Source: an uncultured Oligoflexia bacterium
Lineage (GTDB): Bacteria; Bdellovibrionota; Bacteriovoracia; Bacteriovoracales; Bacteriovoracaceae
Direction of reading: 5' to 3'
DNA: 64,000 bases
NCBI GenBank assembly: GCA_913058265.1
Contig: CAJXPQ010000009.1
Coordinates: 62,001 to 126,000 of the forward strand
The notes below the pieces were generated by a model. That model was not told where the DNA came from and made no database searches. It worked only from the letters and a program-made list of their open reading frames with translations. Positions 32,843-41,555 of this stretch are shown in pieces. Every line of letters begins with the position of its first letter. Positions within the stretch are counted from its first letter, which is position 1. A program made the translations under genes and the position numbers.

Positions 32843-33349
32843 TTACTTAGAGTGCTTCTTGTCGTATGCCTTGATGACCTTATCTGTTAGATCGATAGTC
32901 GAAGCTGCATAAACAATAGGTGAAGAACTAATCTCAAATGTCATCGCTACTTTTTCATCTTTCGATATTTGATCGATAATAGGCTTTAATTTATCAAGAA
33001 TTGGCTTCTTAAGTTCTTTTTCTTGCTTTTGAATCTCTTTTTGATATCCCATCATTTGCTGTCTAACAGCTGCAATCTTTTGTTGTATTTCACCAGCTTT
33101 CTTTGCTTTCGCTTTTTCAGATAATACTAAGTTTTGCTTTTGAAAGTCAGCCTGAAGTTTTTTAATTCCTTCTTCTTGTTTTTTTACTAAATTTTGCTTT
33201 GATTTAAATGATTTCTCGAGAGTTGTATTTACACTCTTACCTTCTTTAATAGTAGTAATGATCTTTTGAATATTAACCATCCCAACTTTGACTTCTGCCA
33301 TTACAGAAATTGAAAAACACACTATCGATAATACTAAAATCTTCTTCAT
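32843..33349 (-). CDS. skp: Skp/OmpH periplasmic chaperone
   Basis: A 168-residue protein with a signal peptide (cut after about residue 18, ...SVMA), then KVGMVNIQKII, the usual first strand of OmpH/Skp. A long Lys/Gln-rich coiled coil follows (about 45-115) that forms the tentacles holding unfolded outer-membrane proteins, and it ends with the beta segment VAMTFEISSSPIVYA and a closing helix. It lies between bamA and lpxD, the conserved order in many Gram-negative bacteria. Confidence 0.92.
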   Translation of the reverse strand: MKKILVLSIVCFSISVMAEVKVGMVNIQKIITTIKEGKSVNTTLEKSFKSKQNLVKKQEEGIKKLQADFQKQNLVLSEKAKAKKAGEIQQKIAAVRQQMMGYQKEIQKQEKELKKPILDKLKPIIDQISKDEKVAMTFEISSSPIVYAASTIDLTDKVIKAYDKKHSK

Positions 33350-33388
33350 ATAATACTCCTAGTTCTTTTATTTTCTATATCATTCTTA

Positions 33389-35683
33389 TTAAAATAATTG
33401 TCCAATATCAAAATGAAATTGCTGTCCACCCTCATCCTCCTTAGGATCTATTGGATAACCAAATTCAAACCTTAAAACACCAATTGGTGAGAACCATCTA
33501 AAACCAAAACCATAATCTTGTCTTAGGGTAAATTTCTCTGGATTAAACTCATCAGCATAAACGTTACCAGCATCAAAGAAGACAACCCACTTAAGTCCGG
33601 CTTCCTTTACAAGGGGATGCTCAAATTCAAACTGAGACAAGATTGAGAATTGACCACCAACATTAAAAGTATCAAATGTTCCGGCATCTTGTTTGTCTTC
33701 AAGTAATTCCTGAGGACCGATATCTTCATAGTTGTAACCTCTCATATTACGAGAGCCACCCATTTGAAATTTTTCTGTACGTGGAACATCTTTATCTGCA
33801 ACTGTCTTTGTAATTTGCTCTAACTTTAGTCTTGACCTAAAGACAAGCTCTTCATACACCGGATAGTAATAGCGTCCCTCAAAGGCACCTTTAAGCCAGA
33901 ACTGATCACCATACATACCTGCATTCTCAAATGAGATACTTGCATATACACCTTTAGTCGGCTCAAAAATATTGTCTCGCTTATCGTATCTTAAAGTTGT
34001 CTTAAGAGTCGCCGCTGTTCCGTTCTCTGTATCAAGATCAATCGTTGGGTTTCGTACGTCTTCAATTTCTGTAACTTCATGTCTCAGTGTTAGGAATAGT
34101 CTTGTATACTCAAAGATTGGATAGCCAACTCGAATATCTCCCCCATACTTCTCAGATGAGAATGAACTAATTAAACCATTAGAAGTTTTATAAATATCTG
34201 CCCCGGCAGTCCACTTAGAATCCAAAAAGTATGGTTCTGTGAAACCGAGGTTATATGTTTTCTGATTTTCAGAAAGTGATACGTTTAAATTTAAGTTTTG
34301 TCCCAAGCCTCTAAAGTTGTTTTGAGCAATACTTGCTTGAAAGAACCCCTTCGTCGCAGTTGAGTACCCAGCACCTAAAGAGATCTGACCAGTTTGTCTT
34401 TCCTTAACTGTAATTTCAACATCTAAAATATTATCCTTTCCTCTTGGAGAAACGGTATTAAAGATAACTGATCCTGGCTCAAAAAATCCAAGTCTATTAA
34501 CATTTTCTTTCGACTTACGAAGAAGACTTCCTGAGTATTTCATACCTTCATATACTCTAAGTTCACGTCGAACAACTTTATCTCTAGTCTTCGTATTTCC
34601 CTTTACAATAACCTTACCAAAGTATGCAACCTGACCCTTTTCAAAAGAATAATGAATATCAACTTTATTCTCTCCTGGAACGATCTGAAGTCGCCTTAAA
34701 ACGTTGGCAAAAGCATACCCTTTATCCTGGTACATCTCTGTTAGGACTTGAATATCTCTTCGCAATGTCTCTTCAGAGTAAACCTTACCTGACCTAAGAT
34801 CGACCTTTTCTCTCATCTCACTTTCTGTAAACAATAACTCTCCGTTAAAGAAAATATTATTTACATCAAACTTAGGACCTTCCTTTACATCAATTGTAAT
34901 GAAGATCCACTTCTTATCTTCAGATACAGTGATAACCGGATTTCCAATATTAATCTGCAGGTAGCCTTTCGACTTATAAAGATACTTGAGTCTCTCAACA
35001 TCAGTTTTAAAATTAAATTCTTTAAAATTCCCGGAGCCACTCATACCAGAGAACAAGGTCTCCTCTTGAGTACTCATCATTGCCTTTAAGTCTTCATCCG
35101 GCAGGTCATGGTTACCAAGGAAGATTATTTTCTTTACTGTTACTTTATCAAATTCTTTTACATTGAATATCAGATCAAGACCGCCAAACTCATTCTTAGT
35201 TAAATCATAGGTCACGCTTGCAAGGTAGAAACCTTTCTCTTCATAGTATTTTTGCAATAATTGAATATCACTCTTAATGGTATTAACATCCAGAATATTA
35301 AACTCTCTGGTTTTAACTTGCTCTTTAAGATCATCACCTGAAACCTCATCATTACCAGTGAAGCTAATCTTACTAATGATAGGCTTTTCAATAACTTTTA
35401 GAACTAAGTGATTTTTTCCTTTTACAATTTTATGATGGGCCTCAACAGATTCGAAGTACTTCATTTCATATATTTTTTTGATGTCTTCTTTAAGAGTGTA
35501 TGTGTTTAGACTCTCGCCAGTTTTTGCATCAATTTTTTCTAGAATTGCCTCAGCTTCAACTTTCTTTGTTCCAAGAACTTCAATTATATCAATCTTAAAA
35601 AGATTTTTAGCCTCACCAATTGATGAGCTAGCACTAGTAAAAGTTGAAATAAGTAATATATTTAATAACAAGATTTTAATCAT
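33389..35683 (-). CDS. bamA: Outer membrane protein assembly factor BamA
   Basis: A 764-residue Omp85 protein that inserts beta barrels in the outer membrane. It has a signal peptide (to about residue 18), five POTRA domains (about 28-425, with repeated V-x3-G-N/T-K/x elements such as VIVKGNTKTRDKVVRREL), and a 16-strand barrel from about 430 with the VRGF-like lid motif seen as MRGYNYEDIGP and a terminal Phe (DIGQLF). It lies downstream of lolCD and upstream of skp. The number of POTRA domains is estimated from repeats, not modelled. Confidence 0.96.
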   Translation of the reverse strand: MIKILLLNILLISTFTSASSSIGEAKNLFKIDIIEVLGTKKVEAEAILEKIDAKTGESLNTYTLKEDIKKIYEMKYFESVEAHHKIVKGKNHLVLKVIEKPIISKISFTGNDEVSGDDLKEQVKTREFNILDVNTIKSDIQLLQKYYEEKGFYLASVTYDLTKNEFGGLDLIFNVKEFDKVTVKKIIFLGNHDLPDEDLKAMMSTQEETLFSGMSGSGNFKEFNFKTDVERLKYLYKSKGYLQINIGNPVITVSEDKKWIFITIDVKEGPKFDVNNIFFNGELLFTESEMREKVDLRSGKVYSEETLRRDIQVLTEMYQDKGYAFANVLRRLQIVPGENKVDIHYSFEKGQVAYFGKVIVKGNTKTRDKVVRRELRVYEGMKYSGSLLRKSKENVNRLGFFEPGSVIFNTVSPRGKDNILDVEITVKERQTGQISLGAGYSTATKGFFQASIAQNNFRGLGQNLNLNVSLSENQKTYNLGFTEPYFLDSKWTAGADIYKTSNGLISSFSSEKYGGDIRVGYPIFEYTRLFLTLRHEVTEIEDVRNPTIDLDTENGTAATLKTTLRYDKRDNIFEPTKGVYASISFENAGMYGDQFWLKGAFEGRYYYPVYEELVFRSRLKLEQITKTVADKDVPRTEKFQMGGSRNMRGYNYEDIGPQELLEDKQDAGTFDTFNVGGQFSILSQFEFEHPLVKEAGLKWVVFFDAGNVYADEFNPEKFTLRQDYGFGFRWFSPIGVLRFEFGYPIDPKEDEGGQQFHFDIGQLF

Positions 35684-35737
35684 TCAGTGGCCTTAAAGTT
35701 TAGCTATCTCTTTAAAATTACAATTAACTTAGAGATA

Positions 35738-36394
35738 TTAGCTAATAATCTGACCATCTTCAATGGTTATTTTTTGATCGAATGCATCGGAAACATTACC
35801 ATCATGCGTTACAACAATAAGCGTAGAATTAATCTCTCGAGCTAAGTCTTGTAGTAGCTTTATAACTTTCTGAGTATTAACAGAGTCAAGGTTACCCGTA
35901 GGCTCATCACAAAGAAGAAGTTTTGGGTTTAAAGAGATTGCCCTAATAATATTAATCCTTTGCTGCTCTCCGCCAGAGATCTCAAAAGGATATTTCTTAA
36001 GGCAATGCTCAACGTCTAAGATTATCGCATACTTAATAATTCGTGCCTTAACTTCTTTGATATTATGTTTGCCAATTTTCGCTGGAAGCAGAGTGTTATC
36101 GAGACAATTCATTGACGGTAGAAGAAAATGAAACTGAAAGACAAAACCAATAAATTGATTTCTAAAAAGTGCCAATTCATCATCGCTAAAGTTAGAAATA
36201 TCGACACCTTCAAGGACAACCTTTCCGTGCTCGGCCTGCTCAAGTGCTCCTAAAATATATAGTAGAGTCGATTTTCCAGAACCAGAAGTTCCAACAATCG
36301 CAAGATTCTGGCCCTTATCTACAGAGAAAGATATTCCTTTAAGAACATCAGTCTTAGCATAATTTTTTTTTACATCTTTAACTTCTAAAAACAT
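35738..36394 (-). CDS. lolD: Lipoprotein-releasing ABC transporter ATPase LolD
   Basis: A 218-residue ATPase that powers release of lipoproteins from the inner membrane. Walker A is GTSGSGKST (about 36-44), signature ISGGEQQR, Walker B LLLCDEPTGNLD, and the switch His is in VVTHDGN. It overlaps the start of the permease gene product by 1 nt (ATG/TGA style), so the two are coupled. MacB-like ATPases are close relatives, but the coupling to a LolC-type permease next to bamA favours LolD. Confidence 0.93.
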   Translation of the reverse strand: MFLEVKDVKKNYAKTDVLKGISFSVDKGQNLAIVGTSGSGKSTLLYILGALEQAEHGKVVLEGVDISNFSDDELALFRNQFIGFVFQFHFLLPSMNCLDNTLLPAKIGKHNIKEVKARIIKYAIILDVEHCLKKYPFEISGGEQQRINIIRAISLNPKLLLCDEPTGNLDSVNTQKVIKLLQDLAREINSTLIVVTHDGNVSDAFDQKITIEDGQIIS

Positions 36395-37578
36395 TATGAA
36401 AATTCCTGTCTTAAACCTGAAATAAGTGGTTTCCGTTTCATTCTATGTAAAGAAACAAAACCAATTAGTATAATCCATATTAAGGATACTCCAAAAACAT
36501 AAACGTAATCCATTTTACCCAATAATAAAGACAAGTCACTTAATACGTAGATATCACCAGGGATTTTTAAAAAGGGCAATTTCAAGATGACTTGGTCAAA
36601 CACAAAGACTAACATCAAGGAGAAAAGACAGGCCAGTCCCCAGATACCAACGAGGGTTGAAATCCAAAATCGTTGTAAACTTGCAAAGTTAAGCCCTAGT
36701 GTACGAAGCATAAAAAAAGCTTGAGCCTTTGTTTCAGATATATAAATAAGAAATGCGATAACATTAAGAATAGAGACTATAACTATAAGTTGTAGGACAA
36801 CACTGATACTAACCTTCTCATATTCAACGGCCTCTATAAGAACTTCAAACTCACTCCAAAAAGGGGTAAAGCTAAAGTCGTCTCCTAAAATTTCTTTATA
36901 ATGTAATATTGCGAAATTGAGGTTTTCAAATGACTTAATTTTCATCATTCCAAAGTTGGACACACCTTCTCTATAGGTCATCATAGTCTCAAGCTGTTTC
37001 TTATCAATATAAATAAAGCGAAAATCTTTTTCGTAGATACCATGATGAACAATGCCGTCAACTCTCATTTCTTTGAGGATTGCAGAACCTAGGTTTTTAG
37101 CTTTTGAAGAAGATAAAGCAAGAACAATATTATCTCCAACTTTAACCTGGTATGTTTCTGCGAATTGTTCTCCAATTAAAACACCCTGATCAAGTGATGA
37201 AATATCCAGCCCAGAAATTTCTGCGAATGAATCCTTATTAATACCTTTAACAAGAACTCCCTTACCTTCTTCACCTGTGAGAGCAAAAGCTTCTATCTGT
37301 AACAGAAATGCAATTGATTGAGAGAACTCTGTATTGAGTTTATTTTTAAGACTATCTTCTTCAAGAAAAAAACCGTCTCTTGCTATAAACTTAATATCAC
37401 CATTTGATTGAGAAAGAGCTTTTTTTAAAGTGAATTCAAACCCATCCATTAGCCCTATGGTACAGAGGATGACTGCCATTGAAAAAGCAAAGCTTCCAAT
37501 TGTTCCAACTAGGAATTTATAAGACGTCCGGCTTTCAAAAATTATCTTAAATAAAGAAAGAACCGGTAGTCTGGCCAT
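36394..37578 (-). CDS. lolC: Lipoprotein-releasing ABC transporter permease (LolC/LolE type)
   Basis: A 394-residue inner-membrane protein with one N-terminal membrane helix (about 20-42), a large periplasmic domain (about 45-255) and three C-terminal helices in an FtsX domain (about 260-385). Only one LolC/E-type subunit gene is present in the cluster, so the complex may be a homodimer (LolF-like), or a second subunit may lie elsewhere. Its start overlaps the lysS stop by 1 bp and its stop overlaps lolD, so translation of the three is coupled. Confidence 0.88.
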   Translation of the reverse strand: MARLPVLSLFKIIFESRTSYKFLVGTIGSFAFSMAVILCTIGLMDGFEFTLKKALSQSNGDIKFIARDGFFLEEDSLKNKLNTEFSQSIAFLLQIEAFALTGEEGKGVLVKGINKDSFAEISGLDISSLDQGVLIGEQFAETYQVKVGDNIVLALSSSKAKNLGSAILKEMRVDGIVHHGIYEKDFRFIYIDKKQLETMMTYREGVSNFGMMKIKSFENLNFAILHYKEILGDDFSFTPFWSEFEVLIEAVEYEKVSISVVLQLIVIVSILNVIAFLIYISETKAQAFFMLRTLGLNFASLQRFWISTLVGIWGLACLFSLMLVFVFDQVILKLPFLKIPGDIYVLSDLSLLLGKMDYVYVFGVSLIWIILIGFVSLHRMKRKPLISGLRQEFS

Positions 37579-39119
37579 TAGTCTTCTTTATTTTCGAAAA
37601 ATGTTTCTTTCTTTAGAAGTGGAAATAAAATGACATCTCTAATTGTTGAAGAGTTTGTAAGAATCATAACAAGTCTGTCGATTCCAATCCCCTCTCCGGC
37701 AGTAGGAGGCATTCCATATTCAAGAGCTCTTACGTAGTCATAATCAGGGTCACAAGCTTCGTCGTCACCACCGTCTTTCATGACAGCTTGATCGGCAAAT
37801 CGTCCCAACTGATCAGTTGGATCGTTAAGCTCATTAAAGGCATTTGCAATTTCCCAACCATTAATAAAGAGTTCAAAGCGATCAACAATATCTGGATTAG
37901 AATCATTTCTTCTCGATAGTGGTGATACCTCTGTTGGATATTCTGTTATAAATGTAGGTTGAATAAGTTTCTCTTCAACAAACTCTTCAAAACATAAAAC
38001 CATAAGTTTTGCAGTGCTTAGCCCATCAAGTTTGTTTGGATCAACTTCTAGCTCATCTTTAGACTTTAAAAATGAAATCATTTTGACTTTATCCTTAAGA
38101 TCTTCAGCAGAAAGACTAGTGTGCTCAATAACCGCTTCGCTCATAGGAAGCCTTCTAAATTTTGCACCAAAATCAATTTCGTTTTCACCCCAAACAATTT
38201 TTTCAGAGCCGATAACGTCTTTTGCTATTCCATGCATAAGCTTTTCAGTGAACACCATAAGGTCTTCATAAGTCGCATAAGCCTGATAAAACTCCACTGA
38301 AGTAAACTCTGGATTATGCTTAACTGACAACCCTTCATTTCTAAAACAACGGTTCATCTCAAATACTTTTTCGTAACCACCAACAATAAGTCTTTTTAAG
38401 TGTAGCTCGGGAGCTATTCTCATAAAGAGTTCCATATCCAGAGCATTGTGGTGAGTATTAAAAGGTTTCGCGGCTGCTCCACCTGCAATTGAATGCATCA
38501 TAGGAGTTTCAACTTCTAACCAGTCATCCTGGTAAAAGAATTCTCGTATATATCTCACAACTTTAGATCTTGTTCTTAATTTATCACGAGACTCTGGAGA
38601 CATAATCATATCCACATATCTCATTCTGTATTTTAATTCTTGATCTGTAAGACCATGAAATTTTTCTGGAAGTGGTCTCAAAGATTTTGTTACCACTTTA
38701 AAATCATGAGCTTCAAGTGAAAGCTCACCTTTACCAGTTCTAAAGACAGTTCCCTTTGCCCAGATAATATCTCCATAATCACAAAGCTTATAATCTGCAA
38801 AACCTTCTTCCGAGGTAATACTTTTCTTTACATAAAATTGAAATCTGGTTGTGCCATCATCAACTTGAATAAAAGCAGCCTTACCAAAATCTCTTACCAT
38901 CATGGCACGGCCAACTAATTCATATGTTTCAGTTTCACCGATATCTTCTTTTGCAATATCACCAAACTTCTCTATAAGTTCACTTGCTGTTGCCGTGGGT
39001 TTTATTCCATGTTTGTACGGATGAGAGTTAGCCTCAGATAGCTTACTTCTCTTTTCCTTCCTAACATTCATTTGTTCGTTAAATTGATCTTCCCACTGCG
39101 AAATGTACTTTTCTCTCAT
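37578..39119 (-). CDS. lysS: Lysyl-tRNA synthetase, class II
   Basis: A 513-residue class II synthetase that charges tRNA-Lys. The OB-fold anticodon-binding domain (about 55-160) is followed by the catalytic core. Motif 2 is FRNEGLSVKHNPEFT, and motif 3 is GEGIGIDRLVMIL near the C-terminus. I chose the ATG at 39119, which has an AAGGA ribosome-binding site and gives the normal N-terminus; the longer frame to 39161 has none. Its stop overlaps lolC, placing this tRNA synthetase at the head of the lipoprotein/outer-membrane genes. Confidence 0.95.
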   Translation of the reverse strand: MREKYISQWEDQFNEQMNVRKEKRSKLSEANSHPYKHGIKPTATASELIEKFGDIAKEDIGETETYELVGRAMMVRDFGKAAFIQVDDGTTRFQFYVKKSITSEEGFADYKLCDYGDIIWAKGTVFRTGKGELSLEAHDFKVVTKSLRPLPEKFHGLTDQELKYRMRYVDMIMSPESRDKLRTRSKVVRYIREFFYQDDWLEVETPMMHSIAGGAAAKPFNTHHNALDMELFMRIAPELHLKRLIVGGYEKVFEMNRCFRNEGLSVKHNPEFTSVEFYQAYATYEDLMVFTEKLMHGIAKDVIGSEKIVWGENEIDFGAKFRRLPMSEAVIEHTSLSAEDLKDKVKMISFLKSKDELEVDPNKLDGLSTAKLMVLCFEEFVEEKLIQPTFITEYPTEVSPLSRRNDSNPDIVDRFELFINGWEIANAFNELNDPTDQLGRFADQAVMKDGGDDEACDPDYDYVRALEYGMPPTAGEGIGIDRLVMILTNSSTIRDVILFPLLKKETFFENKED

Positions 39120-39198
39120 ATTTATTAATCCTTGTTTTTTAAGGTATTTACAATATTTCACACAAAAGTACCAGGACCATTTCTGTACTTACGCCGCG

Positions 39199-40383
39199 TC
39201 AAAAGCGATCAACAGTCTTTGCTCCAATTAAGTCACCTAGAACATTGACCATCGTTATTGGGTAATCCCAAAAACGATCAATCAATAAGTAGATTCCAAT
39301 ATATTCCAATGGAATCCCGACCATCTGCATTACGGCCCCAATCATCATCATTCCACCACCTGGAATACCAGAAGTCCCCGCAGATGAAGTCATTACAAAT
39401 ATAAAAACTAAAAACTGTTGAGTTAGATTGAGATCCATACCAGCAAATTCTCCCAGGAAAAGAATCACAATTCCTTGGTATAAGGCCGAGCCATCCATAT
39501 TTAAAGTCGCACCTAAAGGTAGTACAAATCCCGTTGTTTTTTTACTAACCCCTGCATTTTCCTCGAGAACTTTTGTCGATACTGGAAGAGTTGCAGCGCT
39601 AGATGCAGTAGTTAAGGCGACAATTAAAGCCTGTTTTACATTTAATATAAATTTAAAAGGATTAAATTTTCCTGCAATATAACCAATCAATGGCAGTGAT
39701 ATCAATGTATGAATCAAACACGCTATAGTAATAGCAATAAATAACGGGCCTAAACCAACAAAAATTTTCGTATCTGTTTTGGCGACAATACTAGCAATCA
39801 GAGACATAACTCCAATTGGAGCAATCATAATAATCCAATCAATCAAGATCATCATTACCGCCTGAATAGATTCAGAGAAATTTATAAGTGTGTCGCGGTG
39901 AGAGGCTTTTGCCTTTAAAGATGCTAGTGCAATTAAGACCGTAAAGACAACAATCTGAACAATATTTCCCTGAGATAAAGAATTAAAAAAGTTATCCGAG
40001 AAAAAGCTTGTGATAACTCCACCGAATGAAATATCTGCAAGCTTTGAAGGGTCATACTTTGCGAAATTCTCAAATTGAATACCTTGAGAAAAAGAATATG
40101 AATTTGCAACTAACAAGCCAGTAATGCAAGCAAGAGTACTTGTCGTGAAATAATATAAGATAGTATTGCGTCCTAGTTTTTTTAAATCAGATATATTAAG
40201 TTTCGCAATTGAAAGGTAAATTGAGGTGACAACAAGAGGTACGATTAACATTTTAAGTAGCAGAATAAATATATTTCCAATAAATTCTAATTGATTTGCA
40301 ATAATTGGTAGAAAGAGACCTAAAAGAATTCCTATCCCAGCAAAAAGAACGACTGCAAATTCAAATTTGAGACTACTCTTCAT
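39199..40383 (-). CDS. Dicarboxylate/amino-acid:cation symporter (DAACS family)
   Basis: A 394-residue membrane carrier of the GltP/DctA type that takes up glutamate, aspartate or C4-dicarboxylates with Na+ or H+. Typical elements are the re-entrant loop TTASSAATLPVS (about 262-275), GFVLPLGATLNMDGSALYQG with the NMDGS signature, and the second hairpin SSAGTSGIPGGG. It has about eight membrane helices. It overlaps the end of prfB by 11 bp, so it is cotranscribed with translation genes. The substrate cannot be fixed from sequence. Confidence 0.92.
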   Translation of the reverse strand: MKSSLKFEFAVVLFAGIGILLGLFLPIIANQLEFIGNIFILLLKMLIVPLVVTSIYLSIAKLNISDLKKLGRNTILYYFTTSTLACITGLLVANSYSFSQGIQFENFAKYDPSKLADISFGGVITSFFSDNFFNSLSQGNIVQIVVFTVLIALASLKAKASHRDTLINFSESIQAVMMILIDWIIMIAPIGVMSLIASIVAKTDTKIFVGLGPLFIAITIACLIHTLISLPLIGYIAGKFNPFKFILNVKQALIVALTTASSAATLPVSTKVLEENAGVSKKTTGFVLPLGATLNMDGSALYQGIVILFLGEFAGMDLNLTQQFLVFIFVMTSSAGTSGIPGGGMMMIGAVMQMVGIPLEYIGIYLLIDRFWDYPITMVNVLGDLIGAKTVDRF

Positions 40384-41501
40384 TGCTAACTGCCCTCCAC
40401 TGGAGATAGCTTTTCATAAAACCATCAAGGTCACCATCTAAAACCTTGTCTGCATTGCCGGACTCAAAATTCGTACGATGATCTTTAACCATCTTATAAG
40501 GATGAAGAACATATGATCTGATTTGTGATCCCCATCCAATTTCTTTTTTTCCTGCCTCAACTTCAGCTGCTTCTGCTCGCCTAACTTCCATTTCTTTTTC
40601 ATATAGTCGTGATTTAAGAACTTTAAAAGCTGTCTCTTTGTTATGTAGTTGGGAACGTTCATTTTGGCAGGTCACTACTAATCCAGACGGAAAGTGAGTA
40701 ATTCGAACAGCTGAATCGGTTGTATTTACAGATTGTCCACCTGCACCTCCAGACCTATAAACATCAATTCGAATATCTTTATCTAGTATTTCAATCTCAA
40801 TATTATCATCTAGCTCCGGAGAAACAAATATAGAGGCAAACGAAGTATGTCTTTTTGCATTTGAATCAAAGGGTGAAATTCTCACAAGTCTATGGATACC
40901 AGACTCAGACTTTAAGTTTCCATAGGCAAACTCACCGCTGGCCATAAAGGTCACTGATTTTATCCCTGCTGTATCTCCATCCTGAACATCGATCATTGTG
41001 AGCTTTAAATTATGCTGCTCAACCCATCTTGATATCATTCTATATAACATATAGGCCCAATCACAAGACTCAGTACCACCAGCTCCTGCATTGATAGAAA
41101 TTATGGCGTTATTAGGATCGGTCTCTTCTGATAAAAGTGATTGTTGTTCTGCTTCTTCAAGCGCAGGCCTAAGATTCTCATAAACCGAAATTGCCTCAAC
41201 GACACTCTCTTCATCCCCTTCACTTACAAATTCACAAAGAGCATCAAAGTCATCAAACATATTTGCGACATTTTCGTACTTATTCACTGCTTGGGTAAGG
41301 ATAGATTTTTCTTTCTGAATAGTCGCTGCTGCTTTAGCATCTTCCCAAAAGCCTTCAAGCGCCTCAAGTTCAGATATTTCAATTAGTCTTATTTTCTTTT
41401 GATCAACTTCAAAGTGACCTCCGGATATGTTCTAAAATATCTCGAAGTTTTGTAATTTCAGATTGATACTCTGATAGTTGTAATTTACTTGTTTCACTCA
41501 T
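40373..41501 (-). CDS. prfB: Peptide chain release factor 2 with programmed +1 frameshift
   Basis: RF2 ends translation at UGA and UAA. The gene starts at ATG 41501 (GGAGAG ribosome-binding site), reads 30 codons to CTT, meets in-frame TGA at 41411-41409, and must shift +1 to continue from 41410 to the stop at 40373. The full product is about 375 residues, the usual RF2 length. The shifted frame restores the family N-terminus (EVDQKKIRLIEISELEAL, then GFWED). Visible motifs are the codon-recognition SPF (in VRISPFDSN) and GGQ (SGGAGGQSVN). Without the shift the remaining ORF would lack the N-terminal domain. Confidence 0.95.
41409..41422 (-). promoter_or_regulatory. RF2 autoregulatory +1 frameshift site
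   Basis: On the minus strand GGAGG (41422-41418, an internal Shine-Dalgarno), then TCA, the slippery CTT (41414-41412) and TGA (41411-41409) followed by A. Spacing matches the E. coli prfB site (AGGGGG-UAU-CUU-UGA). Confidence 0.93.
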
Positions 41502-41555
41502 TTAACTCTCCAGCTGTAATATAATTTACCTCAAGAAGGAGCTTATAAGCAAATA

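Noticed and set aside
40373-41287. prfB as a truncated gene or pseudogene
   Set aside because: The missing N-terminus is encoded upstream in another frame behind a textbook +1 frameshift site.
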